Assembly (NCBI RefSeq): GCF_002845745.1 | Contig: NZ_PIUM01000014.1 | Location: 1 to 64,000 of the forward strand | Origin: Telmatospirillum siberiense | GTDB taxonomy: Bacteria > Pseudomonadota > Alphaproteobacteria > Rhodospirillales > Magnetospirillaceae | DNA: 64,000 bases | Reading direction: 5' to 3' | Shown here: positions 7,787 to 16,727 of the stretch, in pieces | Layout of the letters: the number at the start of each line of letters is the position of its first letter | Position numbering within the stretch: the stretch's first letter is position 1 | The notes under the pieces: generated by a model | Databases searched by the model: none | The model's input: the letters and a program-made list of their open reading frames with translations, nothing else | Told to the model about the DNA's origin: nothing | Position numbers and translations under genes: made by a program

Positions 7787-8892
7787 GATCCTCCGTCCCT
7801 TTCGGCCCGCTGGTAGACGTTTGCGGTGACCGACAGGCCCGGCCGTAATTGACCGAGGTCTCCAGCCGCGCCGTCAAGCAGGATACGGACAGGCACCCGC
7901 TGGACGATCTTGGTGAAATTCCCCGTGGCATTCTCGGCCGGCAATACGCTGAACTGGGCGCCGGTGGCAGGCGCCAGACTGGCGACATGGCCATGGAAGA
8001 CCTGTCCGGGCAGAACGTCCGCCTCGACGGTCACGGCTTCTCCCGCCCGCATGCCCGCCAATTGATTTTCTTTGAAATTGGCATCAACCCATAACCCCCT
8101 GGCCGGTATGACCGACATCAGGGATGCGCCGACGGTGGCATAGGCTCCTTGACGGGCACTGCGATTGCCCACCGTACCGTCGAAGGGCGCCCGCAATTCG
8201 GTGTAACTCAGATTGAGCCGGGCCGTTTCAAGGTCGGCATCGGCGGCGGCCATGGCCGCTTCCGCCTGTTGCCTCTGGGTGTCAATCACGTCCAACTGGC
8301 GTTCGGTGGCGTCGAGCCCGGCGCGGGCCCGCTGATCGGCGGCGACCGCCTGTTTGTAGTCGGCATCGGCTTTCTGGAAAGCTTGGATAGAGGTTGCCGC
8401 GCTCGCCGATAGTTGCTGGTAGCGAACCCGGTCGTGGTGGGCGCGTTCGGTCTCCGCGGCGGCGGCCGTAATGCCGGCCCGGGCCTCGGCCACTTTGGCT
8501 TGCTGCAGCCGGCGGGACGCCTCCAGGTTGGCCAAAGTCGCCCGCTGGCCGACGACCAGGGCCTCCGCCTTGGCCAGGGCGGCGCGATAGTCGCGGTCAT
8601 CGAGTTTCAACAGAAGATCGCCGGCATGGACGGCCTGATTATCGCCGACCGGCACCTGCGCGATGAAGCCCGAAACCTTCGGAGCCACCACGGTCACCTC
8701 GCCGCCGACATAGGCGTCGTCGGTGGTTTCGATGAAGCGTCCGACGGTCCACCAATCGAAGCCGTACCAGATTGCCCCCGAGGCGGCGGCCAGTGTCAGT
8801 CCGGCAAGCGCCAACCGCCTGGTGCCGAAGGTGCGCCGAATGCGTTCCGGACCGATCGCATTCTTGGTCTTTTCGCCAACCGTCGCATCCAT
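7783..8892 (-). CDS. emrA: HlyD/EmrA family membrane fusion protein
   Basis: 369 residues: a short cytoplasmic N-terminus, one membrane anchor (about residues 27-45), a biotinyl-lipoyl-like half domain (V-P-V-G-D-N-Q-A-V-H-A-G-D-L-L-L-K-L-D), a long alpha-helical hairpin rich in Ala and Gln (about 85-215), the second lipoyl half and a beta-barrel (A-P-F-D-G-T-V-G-N-R near 225). This is the periplasmic adaptor for the EmrB-type exporter that follows. It lies 39 bases after the hxlR gene on the same strand, so regulator, adaptor and pump form one operon that is probably derepressed by the pump's substrates. Confidence 0.9.
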   Translation of the reverse strand: MDATVGEKTKNAIGPERIRRTFGTRRLALAGLTLAAASGAIWYGFDWWTVGRFIETTDDAYVGGEVTVVAPKVSGFIAQVPVGDNQAVHAGDLLLKLDDRDYRAALAKAEALVVGQRATLANLEASRRLQQAKVAEARAGITAAAAETERAHHDRVRYQQLSASAATSIQAFQKADADYKQAVAADQRARAGLDATERQLDVIDTQRQQAEAAMAAADADLETARLNLSYTELRAPFDGTVGNRSARQGAYATVGASLMSVIPARGLWVDANFKENQLAGMRAGEAVTVEADVLPGQVFHGHVASLAPATGAQFSVLPAENATGNFTKIVQRVPVRILLDGAAGDLGQLRPGLSVTANVYQRAERDGGS

Positions 8893-8931
8893 GTCACCTC
8901 CTGGAGTGGCTAAGAGCGTTTCTCCGCGTCC

Positions 8932-9432
8932 TTAAGCTTCGGCGTGGGGACCCCGGTGGCGCGCGTGGCGCAGGCGAATCGCCTCGTCGGCGGCCGGTCC
9001 CGGCGCCGTACAGAACGCCGGATCGGAGAGCGGGCGACCGCTGGTGCGATCGACCAGCACCGGATCGGCAACCGTTCCGGTTTCGCGATCGATGATGACG
9101 ACGCTCGGTCCTTCCGGCGCGAAATGCTTGTTGCCCCAGACCAGCAACGTCTCCAGAACCGGCTGAAAATCGCGTCCGCGGATGGTCAGCACATATTCGA
9201 ATCGCGGCGGATGTTCGTTGTATTGCCTGCGCTCCAGCAGCCCAGCCTCGACCAGACCGTTCAGGCGGCGGGTCAGCATGTTGGGAGCGATTCCCAAGCT
9301 TTTCTCGAATTCGTCGAACCGCGTCAGCCCATAGAAACAATCCCTGAGGATCAGGATGCTCCACCATTCGCCGACCCGTTCCAGACTGCGGGCGATCGGG
9401 CATTGCATATTGCCGAAGCTTTTTCGCTGCAT
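8932..9432 (-). CDS. HxlR family transcriptional regulator of the EmrAB operon
   Basis: 166 residues. N-terminal C-P-I-A-R, W-W-S-I-L-I-L-R-D-C-F, R-F-D-E-F-E-K, I-A-P-N-M-L-T-R-R-L and the wing P-P-R-F-E-Y-V-L-T are all present. After the winged helix the protein has a C-terminal extension of about 60 residues (F-A-P-E-G-P and onward) ending in an H/R-rich tail. Two Cys residues, in the CPIAR motif (11) and RDC motif (32), are candidates for redox or electrophile sensing, by analogy with YodB/HypR. It is the first gene of the emrAB operon and faces the tautomerase gene across a 141-base gap that contains repeated regulatory boxes. A decayed relative heads the RND operon at 16264-16437. Confidence 0.9.
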   Translation of the reverse strand: MQRKSFGNMQCPIARSLERVGEWWSILILRDCFYGLTRFDEFEKSLGIAPNMLTRRLNGLVEAGLLERRQYNEHPPRFEYVLTIRGRDFQPVLETLLVWGNKHFAPEGPSVVIIDRETGTVADPVLVDRTSGRPLSDPAFCTAPGPAADEAIRLRHARHRGPHAEA

Positions 9433-9449
9433 CGGATCATGTCCAGGTT

Positions 9450-9489
9450 GATATCATTATAAAAGTAATCTAGCCTTACTCGATATCAT
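9450..9489. promoter_or_regulatory. Regulatory block A: two GATATCAT boxes, 32 bases apart
   Basis: GATATCAT occurs at 9450-9457 and 9482-9489 in the gap between hxlR and the tautomerase gene. On the minus strand a perfect TATAAT lies between the boxes. The whole segment (9433-9498) aligns without gaps, at roughly four-fifths identity, to 16438-16503 upstream of the hxlR remnant, which marks it as a conserved operator/promoter. Confidence 0.6.
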
Positions 9490-9573
9490 GATGCAAGTGT
9501 AATGCGACTTGGTTCCCATGCACCCGACGCCGCATGGGAGTCACAATCAGACGAATCTGAAGAGGAGAAGGTC

Positions 9574-9975
9574 ATGCCCGTAGCCGAAATACACGTCCAC
9601 GAGGGCCGCTATGACGAGCCGCGGCTGGCAAAGTTGGGAGAGGCGATTCAAGGCGCGCTCGAAGCGGTCCTGGAGGTCCCTCCTGAGGACTACTTCCGCA
9701 TCGTCCACATCTTGCCGTCGCATGGCTTCACACACACGCCTTCCTTTCTCGGGTTGACCTACAGCGAAGACTTCATATTACTGAAATTGACTTTCATCGC
9801 CGGGAGACCAAAGGAGGTCCGGCTTGCGCTGCTCAAAGAGCTCAACGTGCGCATTGTCGCTGCCACCGGCGTCTCGCCCGACGACCTCGCCGTCCTGCTC
9901 CATGAATTGCCGGGCGAGAACATCTCTTTCGGTCAGGGGCTGGCACAGCGGGCGCACATTTCGGGTGGAACGTGA
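9574..9975 (+). CDS. Tautomerase family protein (Pro-1 type, Tautomerase_2-like)
   Basis: 133 residues starting M-P-V-A-E-I-H-V-H-E-G-R. Removal of Met leaves the N-terminal Pro that is the catalytic base in the 4-oxalocrotonate tautomerase superfamily, and an Arg follows at position 11-12. The length and the L-L-K-L-T-F core match the longer Tautomerase_2/MSAD-like members rather than the 60-residue 4-OT subunits. The ATG at 9574 is chosen because only it gives the Pro-1 terminus and it has a strong AGAGGAGAAG ribosome site. It is divergent from hxlR and shares the regulatory block, followed 31 bases later by a thioesterase gene, so both may answer to the same HxlR protein. Confidence 0.85.
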   Translation: MPVAEIHVHEGRYDEPRLAKLGEAIQGALEAVLEVPPEDYFRIVHILPSHGFTHTPSFLGLTYSEDFILLKLTFIAGRPKEVRLALLKELNVRIVAATGVSPDDLAVLLHELPGENISFGQGLAQRAHISGGT

Positions 9976-10006
9976 GCAATTCCGCGATCGAAAGGACGAA
10001 CCGCCG

Positions 10007-10465
10007 ATGGATGTGTTTCGCAAGAACGACGGCGATCTGAACGGGCTCGACCAGCTTCGAGCCCTGATCTCCACCGGTCAGCGACCGCCCATGGCGGAAT
10101 CCATGGATTTCAACCTGACGGAAGTGGAGCAGGGCCGGGCGGTTTTCGAAGGGATGCCGAGCCGTGCCCTCTACAATCCGATTGGTTCGGTCCACGGCGG
10201 CTACGCCGCCACGCTGCTCGACAGCGCCTGTGGTTGTGCCGTGCACAGCTGTCTAACGGCTCCGCAAGGTTACACGACGGTTGAGTTGAAGATTTCCTAC
10301 CACCGAGCCCTGACCGACAAAAGCGGCCCTGTGCGGGCCGAAGGAACGATCTTGTCAGTGGGGCGCCGCGTTGCCTTCGCCGAGGCCAAGCTGACCGATG
10401 CCGCTGGTCGGCTTTGCGCGTCGGCGACATCGACATTGCTCATTTTCGATAAGGTCTCGGGCTAA
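10007..10465 (+). CDS. PaaI family hotdog thioesterase
   Basis: 152 residues with the hotdog fold signature N-P-I-G-S-V-H-G-G-Y-A-A-T-L-L-D-S-A (HGG motif and the downstream Asp), then T-T-V-E-L-K-I-S-Y-H-R and the final beta-hairpin A-S-A-T-S-T-L-L-I-F. Members hydrolyse acyl-CoA or aryl-CoA thioesters in the cytoplasm. The gene lies 31 bases after the tautomerase gene with an AAAGGA ribosome site, suggesting a two-gene operon. Its last codons form the left arm of a strong hairpin. The substrate is not readable from sequence. Confidence 0.85.
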   Translation: MDVFRKNDGDLNGLDQLRALISTGQRPPMAESMDFNLTEVEQGRAVFEGMPSRALYNPIGSVHGGYAATLLDSACGCAVHSCLTAPQGYTTVELKISYHRALTDKSGPVRAEGTILSVGRRVAFAEAKLTDAAGRLCASATSTLLIFDKVSG

Positions 10466-10497
10466 GCAGCTTTTCTGCCGCTTGGCCCGAGACCTTA
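10450..10497. terminator. Bidirectional hairpin terminator between thioesterase and RND genes
   Basis: A perfect 13-bp stem (10450-10462 with 10485-10497) can be extended inward by five further pairs; the stop codon of the thioesterase gene lies at the base of the loop. It separates two convergent operons. T tracts are short. Confidence 0.65.
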
Positions 10498-10513
10498 GGG
10501 TGTGTCCGCTGCT

Positions 10514-13500
10514 TCACTCGTCGAGGGCCAGCCCCAACTCATGGCTGGGACGGTGGCTGGTGGCAGGCGCCCCTCCCGGCACCGGCCGGACCTTGAACCA
10601 GATGGCGTAGAGCGCCGGCAGGAAGACCAGGATCAGCACCGTTCCGCCCGCCGTACCACCGATCAGTGTATAAGCCATGGAGCCCCAGAATACCGACTGG
10701 GTCAGCGGCGTAAAGGCCAGCACCGCCGCCAAGGCCGTCAGGATCACCGGACGGGACCGCTGCACCGTGGCTTCGATCACCGCGTGGTAGGGATCGAGTC
10801 CTTCCTCCTGATTGGTGTGGATCTGGCCGATCAGGATCAGGGTGTTGCGCATCAGGATGCCGGACAGGCCGATAAGGCCCAGGATGGCGTTGAAGCCGAA
10901 GGGCTGGTGGAAGACCATCAATGTCGGCACCATCCCCACCAAGCCCAGAGGTGCCGTCAGGAACACCATGGCCATGGCGGGGAGAGATCGCACCTGCAGC
11001 ACGATGACCAGCAGCGTCAGAAGAATCATCACCGGGAAAATCGGGGCCAGTGCCTTGTTCGCCTTGGCCGATTCTTCGATGTTGCCCCCCATGTCGATGT
11101 GGTAGCCGTCGGGCAGGCTGGCGACGACAGGGGCCAGGGCCTGCCACACTTCCGCAGAAACCTGCGGCGGTTGCAATGCATCATCGATGTCGCTTTCCAC
11201 CGTAATGGTCGGAATGCGATCGCGTCGTCGCAGGATGGGATCTTCGGCCCGGATTTCCGCATGGCCGATCTGGCTTAAGGGAACCAGGCGGCCATCGTTG
11301 GTGGTAAGGGTCATGTCGGCGAGTTTGGAGGGATCCAGCCGTTCGGCTCCGGCACTGCGCGCCACCACATCGACCGTGCGGATACCCTCGCGCACCTGGG
11401 TCAGGGTCGTCCCGGTCAGCAGGAACTGGATCTGCTGCCCGGCTTCGCTGGGCGAGAAGCCCAACAGACGCAGCCGGTCCTGGTCGAGGACGAAATGCAC
11501 CGTGGGGGCCCGTTCGCCCCAGTCCTGAGTGACCCCACGGGTATTGGGGTTGGCCCGCATTACGGCCTGCACCTGATCGGCGAAGTCCCGCAGGCGCTGC
11601 TCATCTGGACCAGAAACGCGGAACATCACCGGGTAGCGGGTGTAAGGGCCGAAAACCAATTGGCTGACCCGCACCCGCGCCTCCGGCGCCAAGCCGGCCG
11701 CCACGGCGGCTTGCAGGCGCAGCTTCAAGGCCCCCCGCGTCTCGGCGTTCTGGGTAAGCACGATGATTTTGGCGAAAGAGGGGTCGGGCAGTTCGGGGTT
11801 GTAAGAAAGGAAGAAACGCGGCCCACCCCGTCCGAGATAGGTGGAAACGATTTTGGCCTCGGACTGCTGCTTGAGCCACGCCTCAACCTTGGTGGCGGCA
11901 ATGCCGGTGGCCTCGATGCTGGTACCTTCGGGCATTTGCACCTCCACCAGGACTTCCGGCCGGTCGGACGTGGGGAAGAACTGCTGCTTGAGTAGCCCTA
12001 TGCCGGCCCCGGCGACCAGGAAGGTCGCCAGCACGGCCCCGGCCACGGTGAATTTGTGGTCCACGGCCCAGGTGATGAGGTGGCGCAACCGCTGATATCC
12101 CGGCGTGGCATAGATGGCGGCATGCCCGCCAGGGACGGGTTTGATGTCGGGCAGAAGCTTGACCCCCAGGAAGGGGGTGAACACCACCGCCACCAGCCAG
12201 GAGGTGATCAGGGCGAAAGCGACGATCCAGAAGATGTTGCCGGCATATTCCCCGGCGGCTGAATGGGCAAAGCCCACCGGGGTGAAGCCGATGATGGTGA
12301 CCAGGGTACCAGACAGCATCGGGGCCGCCGTATGGCTCCAGGCGTAGGAGGCGGCCTTGACGCGATCCCACCCCTCTTCCAACTTCACCACCATGATTTC
12401 GATGGCGATGATGGCGTCGTCGACCAGCAATCCCAAGGAAATGATCAGTGCTCCCAGGGTAATGCGGTCGAAGGAGCGGTCGGTCGCCATCATGACGACG
12501 AAGACGGCGGCGAGGGTCAAAGGCACGGCGGCGGCCACCACGATGCCGACACGCCAGCCCAGGCTGATAAGGCTGACGATCATCACCACGCTGAGCGCCA
12601 CGAAGAACTTCAACATGAATTCGCCGACCGCCTCCTTGATGTTGACGGTCTGGTCGCTGACCTTGGAAAAGGAGAGGCCGGCCGGCAATTCGGCCTTGAT
12701 TCTTGTCTCTTCCGCATCCAGCGCCTGGCCCAAGGTCAGGCCGTTCCAGCCGTCCTGCATGACCACCGCCAGCATCATGGCGGGGTCTCCATCGTGGCGG
12801 ATGAGGAAGCTGGCAGGGTCCTCATACCCCCGCTCGACCGTCGCGAGGTCCGACAATCTGAAGCTGCGTCCACCGGCGACGATGGGGGTGTCGCCGATTT
12901 TTCCCAGATCGTCATAGGCGCCATCCAGGCGAATGAAAACCTGCGGACCATCGGTATCGATTGATCCGGCGGGGGTGACGGCGTTCTGACGCTGCAACGC
13001 TTCGAAAATGGCGCGCGGCGGCACCCCCAGCGTCGCCAGACGGGCGTAGGAGAAGTTGACGAACACGCGCTCGGGCCGTTCGCCCAGGATATCCACCTTC
13101 TTGACGCCGGCGACATGCAGCAACCGCTGTCGCAAGATTTCCGTCTCCCGCGTCAACTGACGGGGCGGCATCCCCTGCGCCTTCACCGCATAGATCGCGA
13201 AAGCGACGTCGGAGTATTCGTCGTTGACGAAGGGGCCCAGGGCGCCGAGCGGCAGATTGCGCGCTTCATCGCCGAGCTTCTTGCGGGCCTGATAGAACTG
13301 TTCCGCCACTTCCGAGGGCGGGGTGGTGTCCCGCAAGGTCAAGGTCATCAGCGCCAGACCAGGCCTGGTGAAGCTTTCCACCTTGTCGTACCAACGCAAT
13401 TCCTGCAGCCGCTTTTCCAGCGGTTCTGCGACCAGATTCTGCATCTCCTCGGCGGTGGCTCCCGGCCACGCGGCGCTGACGGTCAGCACTTTAACCGTGA

Positions 13501-13627
13501 AGGTCGGGTCCTCGGCACGCCCCAGATGAAAAAAGGCAAAGACGCCCGATGCGGTGATCGCGATCAGCAGAAACAGCGTGATAGCCCGCTCGCGGACGGC
13601 GATGGCGGAAAGATTGAAGCGGCTCAT
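10514..13627 (-). CDS. RND efflux transporter permease (AcrB/MexB superfamily)
   Basis: 1037 residues, full length for an inner membrane RND pump with 12 membrane helices and two large periplasmic loops. It starts with the typical R-F-N-L-S-A-I-A-V-R-E-R amphipathic helix and first TM. TM4 carries L-L-V-D-D-A-I-I-A-I-E (the proton-relay Asp pair), and the repeat structure has G-L-I-G-L-S-G-I-L-M-R-N in the second half. It exports drugs, detergents or metabolites in exchange for protons through a tripartite complex. The start overlaps the adaptor gene by four bases (ATGA), and the outer membrane factor gene is in the same operon. The subfamily (drug-type, TriC/VexH-like) is only my impression. 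Confidence 0.95.
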   Translation of the reverse strand: MSRFNLSAIAVRERAITLFLLIAITASGVFAFFHLGRAEDPTFTVKVLTVSAAWPGATAEEMQNLVAEPLEKRLQELRWYDKVESFTRPGLALMTLTLRDTTPPSEVAEQFYQARKKLGDEARNLPLGALGPFVNDEYSDVAFAIYAVKAQGMPPRQLTRETEILRQRLLHVAGVKKVDILGERPERVFVNFSYARLATLGVPPRAIFEALQRQNAVTPAGSIDTDGPQVFIRLDGAYDDLGKIGDTPIVAGGRSFRLSDLATVERGYEDPASFLIRHDGDPAMMLAVVMQDGWNGLTLGQALDAEETRIKAELPAGLSFSKVSDQTVNIKEAVGEFMLKFFVALSVVMIVSLISLGWRVGIVVAAAVPLTLAAVFVVMMATDRSFDRITLGALIISLGLLVDDAIIAIEIMVVKLEEGWDRVKAASYAWSHTAAPMLSGTLVTIIGFTPVGFAHSAAGEYAGNIFWIVAFALITSWLVAVVFTPFLGVKLLPDIKPVPGGHAAIYATPGYQRLRHLITWAVDHKFTVAGAVLATFLVAGAGIGLLKQQFFPTSDRPEVLVEVQMPEGTSIEATGIAATKVEAWLKQQSEAKIVSTYLGRGGPRFFLSYNPELPDPSFAKIIVLTQNAETRGALKLRLQAAVAAGLAPEARVRVSQLVFGPYTRYPVMFRVSGPDEQRLRDFADQVQAVMRANPNTRGVTQDWGERAPTVHFVLDQDRLRLLGFSPSEAGQQIQFLLTGTTLTQVREGIRTVDVVARSAGAERLDPSKLADMTLTTNDGRLVPLSQIGHAEIRAEDPILRRRDRIPTITVESDIDDALQPPQVSAEVWQALAPVVASLPDGYHIDMGGNIEESAKANKALAPIFPVMILLTLLVIVLQVRSLPAMAMVFLTAPLGLVGMVPTLMVFHQPFGFNAILGLIGLSGILMRNTLILIGQIHTNQEEGLDPYHAVIEATVQRSRPVILTALAAVLAFTPLTQSVFWGSMAYTLIGGTAGGTVLILVFLPALYAIWFKVRPVPGGAPATSHRPSHELGLALDE

Positions 13628-14724
13628 TTCACCACCGCCTGCTGGCGCTCGGCAATCCGGACCTGCTGGCCCTCATGCAGATAATGACCGCCCAAGGCTA
13701 CGATACGGTCACCGAGTCGAAGACCGCCGCTGAGAATGGCTCGCTCGCTTTCAAGCTGGAGGAGCTTGACCGAGCGAAAGGAAACGGTGGACGCTGGTCC
13801 ATCAAGAACCCAAACGCCAGGCCCCTTTCCCGTATCATTGATGGCCCCAAGCGGCACTGCGACACCGGCCGTCGGCAGGGGGGCGGTGAGATGAACGGCG
13901 ACCGTTGCGCCCAGGGGGGCGTTGGCCGCCTTGCCGTCCAGCACATAGCGGGCTTCGAAAGTGCGGGTGAGGGGGTCGGCCGTGCTGGAAAGCTGCCTGA
14001 GCCTTGCCGGAAAGCGTTCGCTGGCGCCGTATAGACTTGCTTCCGCAGTCGATCCGATGGTCGGTCGCAAAGTCTCGGGCAGATTGACGACGGCTTCGCG
14101 GGGACCGGCATGAGCGAGATGCATGACGATCTGGCCTGCCGCCACATACTGCCCGGGCTCGGCCAGGGTATCCATGATCACGCCTTCGGCATCCGCCACC
14201 AGTGTGGCGTACTCGCCGTCATCTGCAGCGATCTTCATCTGTGCCTCCGCGGCGGCGAGCAGGGCTCGCGCACTGTCCGCGGCGGCCTTCGCCTGGTCGT
14301 AGGCTGACTTTGAGACCGTGCCCGACTCCACCAGCCCCTGGTAGCGCGCCTCGTCCGCCGCCGCTTGGGTCAGACGGGCCTTCGCGGCCGCGACATTGCC
14401 CTGTTGGGCGGCGAGGGCATGCCCGTAGTCCGTGCGGTCGATTCGCATGAGCGGCTGGCCGGCTCGGACCGTCTGGCCGGCGTCGACCAGTCGCTCGATC
14501 ACCTTTCCGGACACGCGGAAGGTCAGGCTGCTCTGGACCCGGGCGGCCACCAGGCCGGTGAATCCTCGTTCCGACGGCGCTGCCGGCTGGACTTCGGCGA
14601 TCTCGACGAGTTGCGTTTCCGTACGCGGGTCGCGGTCGGCGGATGAGGCCGGGTCGCAGGCGGTCAATCCTGCCGCGGCACCGGCCAAGCCAAGGGCGAG
14701 GCCGTATCTAATTATTCTGGGCAT
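13624..14724 (-). CDS. RND efflux periplasmic adaptor (lipoprotein)
   Basis: 366 residues from the ATG at 14724. That start gives a lipoprotein signal peptide (G-L-T-A-C lipobox near residue 23) and has a GGAG ribosome site; a further-upstream in-frame start would bury it. Domains in order: lipoyl half (V-D-A-G-Q-T-V-R-A-G-Q-P-L-M-R-I-D), an alpha-helical hairpin (about residues 80-150), second lipoyl half, beta-barrel and membrane-proximal domain. It joins the RND pump to the outer membrane factor in the periplasm. It overlaps the outer membrane factor gene by 17 bases and the pump gene by 4, so all three are translationally coupled. Confidence 0.92.
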   Translation of the reverse strand: MPRIIRYGLALGLAGAAAGLTACDPASSADRDPRTETQLVEIAEVQPAAPSERGFTGLVAARVQSSLTFRVSGKVIERLVDAGQTVRAGQPLMRIDRTDYGHALAAQQGNVAAAKARLTQAAADEARYQGLVESGTVSKSAYDQAKAAADSARALLAAAEAQMKIAADDGEYATLVADAEGVIMDTLAEPGQYVAAGQIVMHLAHAGPREAVVNLPETLRPTIGSTAEASLYGASERFPARLRQLSSTADPLTRTFEARYVLDGKAANAPLGATVAVHLTAPLPTAGVAVPLGAINDTGKGPGVWVLDGPASTVSFRSVKLLQLESERAILSGGLRLGDRIVALGGHYLHEGQQVRIAERQQAVVK

Positions 14725-16264
14725 GGGGAAGCTCCGAAGACGCCAATATGTTTGAAGACCAGCCGCCGCCGAGGGCGCGAAACGCCGAGACGGCCGAACG
14801 CGCCACATCGGCCCGGGTGCGGGCCAGTTCGTCCTGTGCCGACAGCAGTTGCCGGTCCGCGTCGAGAACGTCGGTCAGGGGGATGAGGCCGCCCTGGTAG
14901 GCGGTCTGAGAGTGGTCGCGCGCCCGGATCAGGGCAGCGACTTCGCTGTCCAACTCTTGCGCATGGGCATCGAGCTGGACGAGGGCGGTGAAAGCGTTCT
15001 CGACATCCTCGGCGGCGTGCAGAACCGTTTGCCGATATCGCGCCAGGGCCTCGGCCTCGGCGCCCTTGGCCTGGGCGACTTCGGCATCGATCCTGCCGAA
15101 GTCGAACAACCGCCAGCGCAGGCCGAGAAGCCCTTGGGGTTGAAAGGTCGAGGCGCGAAACAGGTGACCGGCGTCGGTGCTTTCGAAGCCCAGGAGGCCG
15201 GAAAGCGAGAATTTGGGATAGTAGCCGGAGATCGCTTCGCCGATCCGGGCATTGGAGGCGGCAAGACGTCGTTCGGCGGCGATGATGTCGGGGCGGCGGC
15301 GCAGCAGTTCGGTCGCCTCCGCGTTCGCCATGCCGGGCGCGGCAGGGATGTTTGCCGGTACGCTCAGTTCCGCCGCATGGGTCCCCGGCTGGGAGCCCAT
15401 CAACACATCCAGCCGGTTCAACTGGCCTTCCAGATCGATGCGCAGGGGCTGCAGCGAAGCGCGCGCCGCAGACAACAGAGCCTCGGCCTGCGCCACTTCG
15501 CGGTCGGAGCCAAGCCCGCGGGCAAAGCGGAGACGGACGAGATCCAGCAGCTTGGCATCGGTCGCCACCTGGTCGGTATTGATGGCGAGGCGCGTCTGAT
15601 CGCCGCGGATCCGGAGATAGGCGTCCGCGGCATCCGCGGCGACCGATACCCTTGTTCCCAAGTGCGCGGCCTCCGCCGCTTCCGCCTCGGCCGTCGTCGC
15701 TTCCGCGGCGCGGCCGAGGCCACCGAAGAGGTCGATCTCCCAGCTCGCGGCGACGCCGGCATCGTAGAGAGATTGATCCCGGTCGTAGCCGGGCAGATGC
15801 CGGGCGATCGAGCCGATGGGACTTTCAAGCGACTGGCGCTGTTTGCCAGCCTGTGTGTTCAGGTCGAAACTCGGCAACAACCGCGCGCCTGCCCCGTGGG
15901 CGGCGGCGCGGGCCTGTTCGACACGCGCCAACGCGGCGGCGAGATCGAGGTTCTGATCGAGGGCGCGGCCGACGACACGTGACAATTCCGGATCATTGAA
16001 GCCGCTCCACCAGCTGTCGAGCCGTGGCGCGGGCAGGCCGGTCGCACGGGATAGGGCGGCATCGGCGCTGTGGAAGGCCGCGAGATCGGAGCGTGGCGGC
16101 TGATAATCGGGACCGACCGAGCATCCGCTGATGGTCAAGCTGAGAAAAAGGCCGGCCAATACCGTCACGGTTGGGGGGGGGCGCAACGGTATTGGGCCGG
16201 CGACCACCGTCGCGGCGGGGGGATGGTTCCGCAACGGTTGGTATGTGTCGGGGAAGGCGGACAT
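14708..16264 (-). CDS. Efflux outer membrane factor, NodT family lipoprotein
   Basis: 518 residues. A hydrophobic segment ending in the lipobox I-S-G-C (residue about 48) is followed by P-D-Y-Q-P-P, a hallmark of NodT/OprM-type outer membrane factors, and two OEP repeats with the L-x-A-A-L-A-R-V-E-Q-A-R and D-V-x-N-A-F-x-A-L helices. It forms the trimeric outer membrane channel for the RND system downstream and could also serve the EmrAB pair, which has no channel gene of its own. The ATG at 16264 overlaps the stop of the hxlR remnant (TGATG), so translation of the remnant may still help initiation. The 40 residues before the hydrophobic segment are unusually Pro-rich; an internal start near residue 34 is possible. 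Confidence 0.92.
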   Translation of the reverse strand: MSAFPDTYQPLRNHPPAATVVAGPIPLRPPPTVTVLAGLFLSLTISGCSVGPDYQPPRSDLAAFHSADAALSRATGLPAPRLDSWWSGFNDPELSRVVGRALDQNLDLAAALARVEQARAAAHGAGARLLPSFDLNTQAGKQRQSLESPIGSIARHLPGYDRDQSLYDAGVAASWEIDLFGGLGRAAEATTAEAEAAEAAHLGTRVSVAADAADAYLRIRGDQTRLAINTDQVATDAKLLDLVRLRFARGLGSDREVAQAEALLSAARASLQPLRIDLEGQLNRLDVLMGSQPGTHAAELSVPANIPAAPGMANAEATELLRRRPDIIAAERRLAASNARIGEAISGYYPKFSLSGLLGFESTDAGHLFRASTFQPQGLLGLRWRLFDFGRIDAEVAQAKGAEAEALARYRQTVLHAAEDVENAFTALVQLDAHAQELDSEVAALIRARDHSQTAYQGGLIPLTDVLDADRQLLSAQDELARTRADVARSAVSAFRALGGGWSSNILASSELPHAQNN

Positions 16265-16437
16265 CAGTGGGGGCTCCTTCGGTGACGGGGCTGGTGCGGC
16301 AAGATGGTTTCGCCGGCGGCCGGCGCCGGTGCCGCGCAGAACATCGAATCGGCGAAGAGCCCGGTGTCGTCATCGATGACGACAGCTGGCGGCCCTCCCG
16401 GAGCGAAATGCATGTTGCCGAAACTCGTGTGTCGCAT
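16264..16437 (-). pseudogene. Internally deleted hxlR remnant at the head of the RND operon
   Basis: An open frame of 57 codons reads M-R-H-T-S-F-G-N-M directly joined to H-F-A-P-G-G-P-P. Against the intact HxlR protein at 8932-9432 this matches residues 1-9 and then 103 onward, including V-V-I-D, T-G, A-D, the F-C-x-A-P-x-P-A segment and the terminal R-H-x-R. About 93 codons, comprising the whole winged helix, are missing in frame, plus about 14 more between the A-D and F-C matches. The junction falls on a repeated Gly-Asn pair (GGCAA in DNA), suggesting a microhomology deletion. It cannot bind DNA as an HxlR protein. Its stop overlaps the outer membrane factor start, so its translation may have been kept for coupling. 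Confidence 0.8.
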
Positions 16438-16454
16438 CGGATTACGGCCCTGTC

Positions 16455-16494
16455 GATATCATAATGAAAGTCATATAGCCTTGATGGCTATCAT
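16455..16494. promoter_or_regulatory. Regulatory block B, homologous to block A
   Basis: GATATCAT at 16455-16462 and GCTATCAT at 16487-16494, again 32 bases apart and the same distance from the (remnant) hxlR start codon as block A at 9450-9489. Conservation after loss of the local regulator suggests that the intact HxlR protein still controls this operon. Confidence 0.55.
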
Positions 16495-16727
16495 GATGCA
16501 AGTTTATTTTTGTCCCTCGTCATTACCGGGAATCGCCCGTTCCTGGCGGCGAGCCCCTGACGCGGCCCGCCGCCACGAGTCCCTCGCCGGACGGCGATCT
16601 TCATCGGTCCGGATGCCGTTTTTCATGGCTGAAAACGTAGGATGTATGACATTTGAGAAATGCCGGTGCGCGGTTGGTTTCCTTGTCACCACCTCATTTT
16701 CCGAAGAACAACAAAGGGATCGACATC

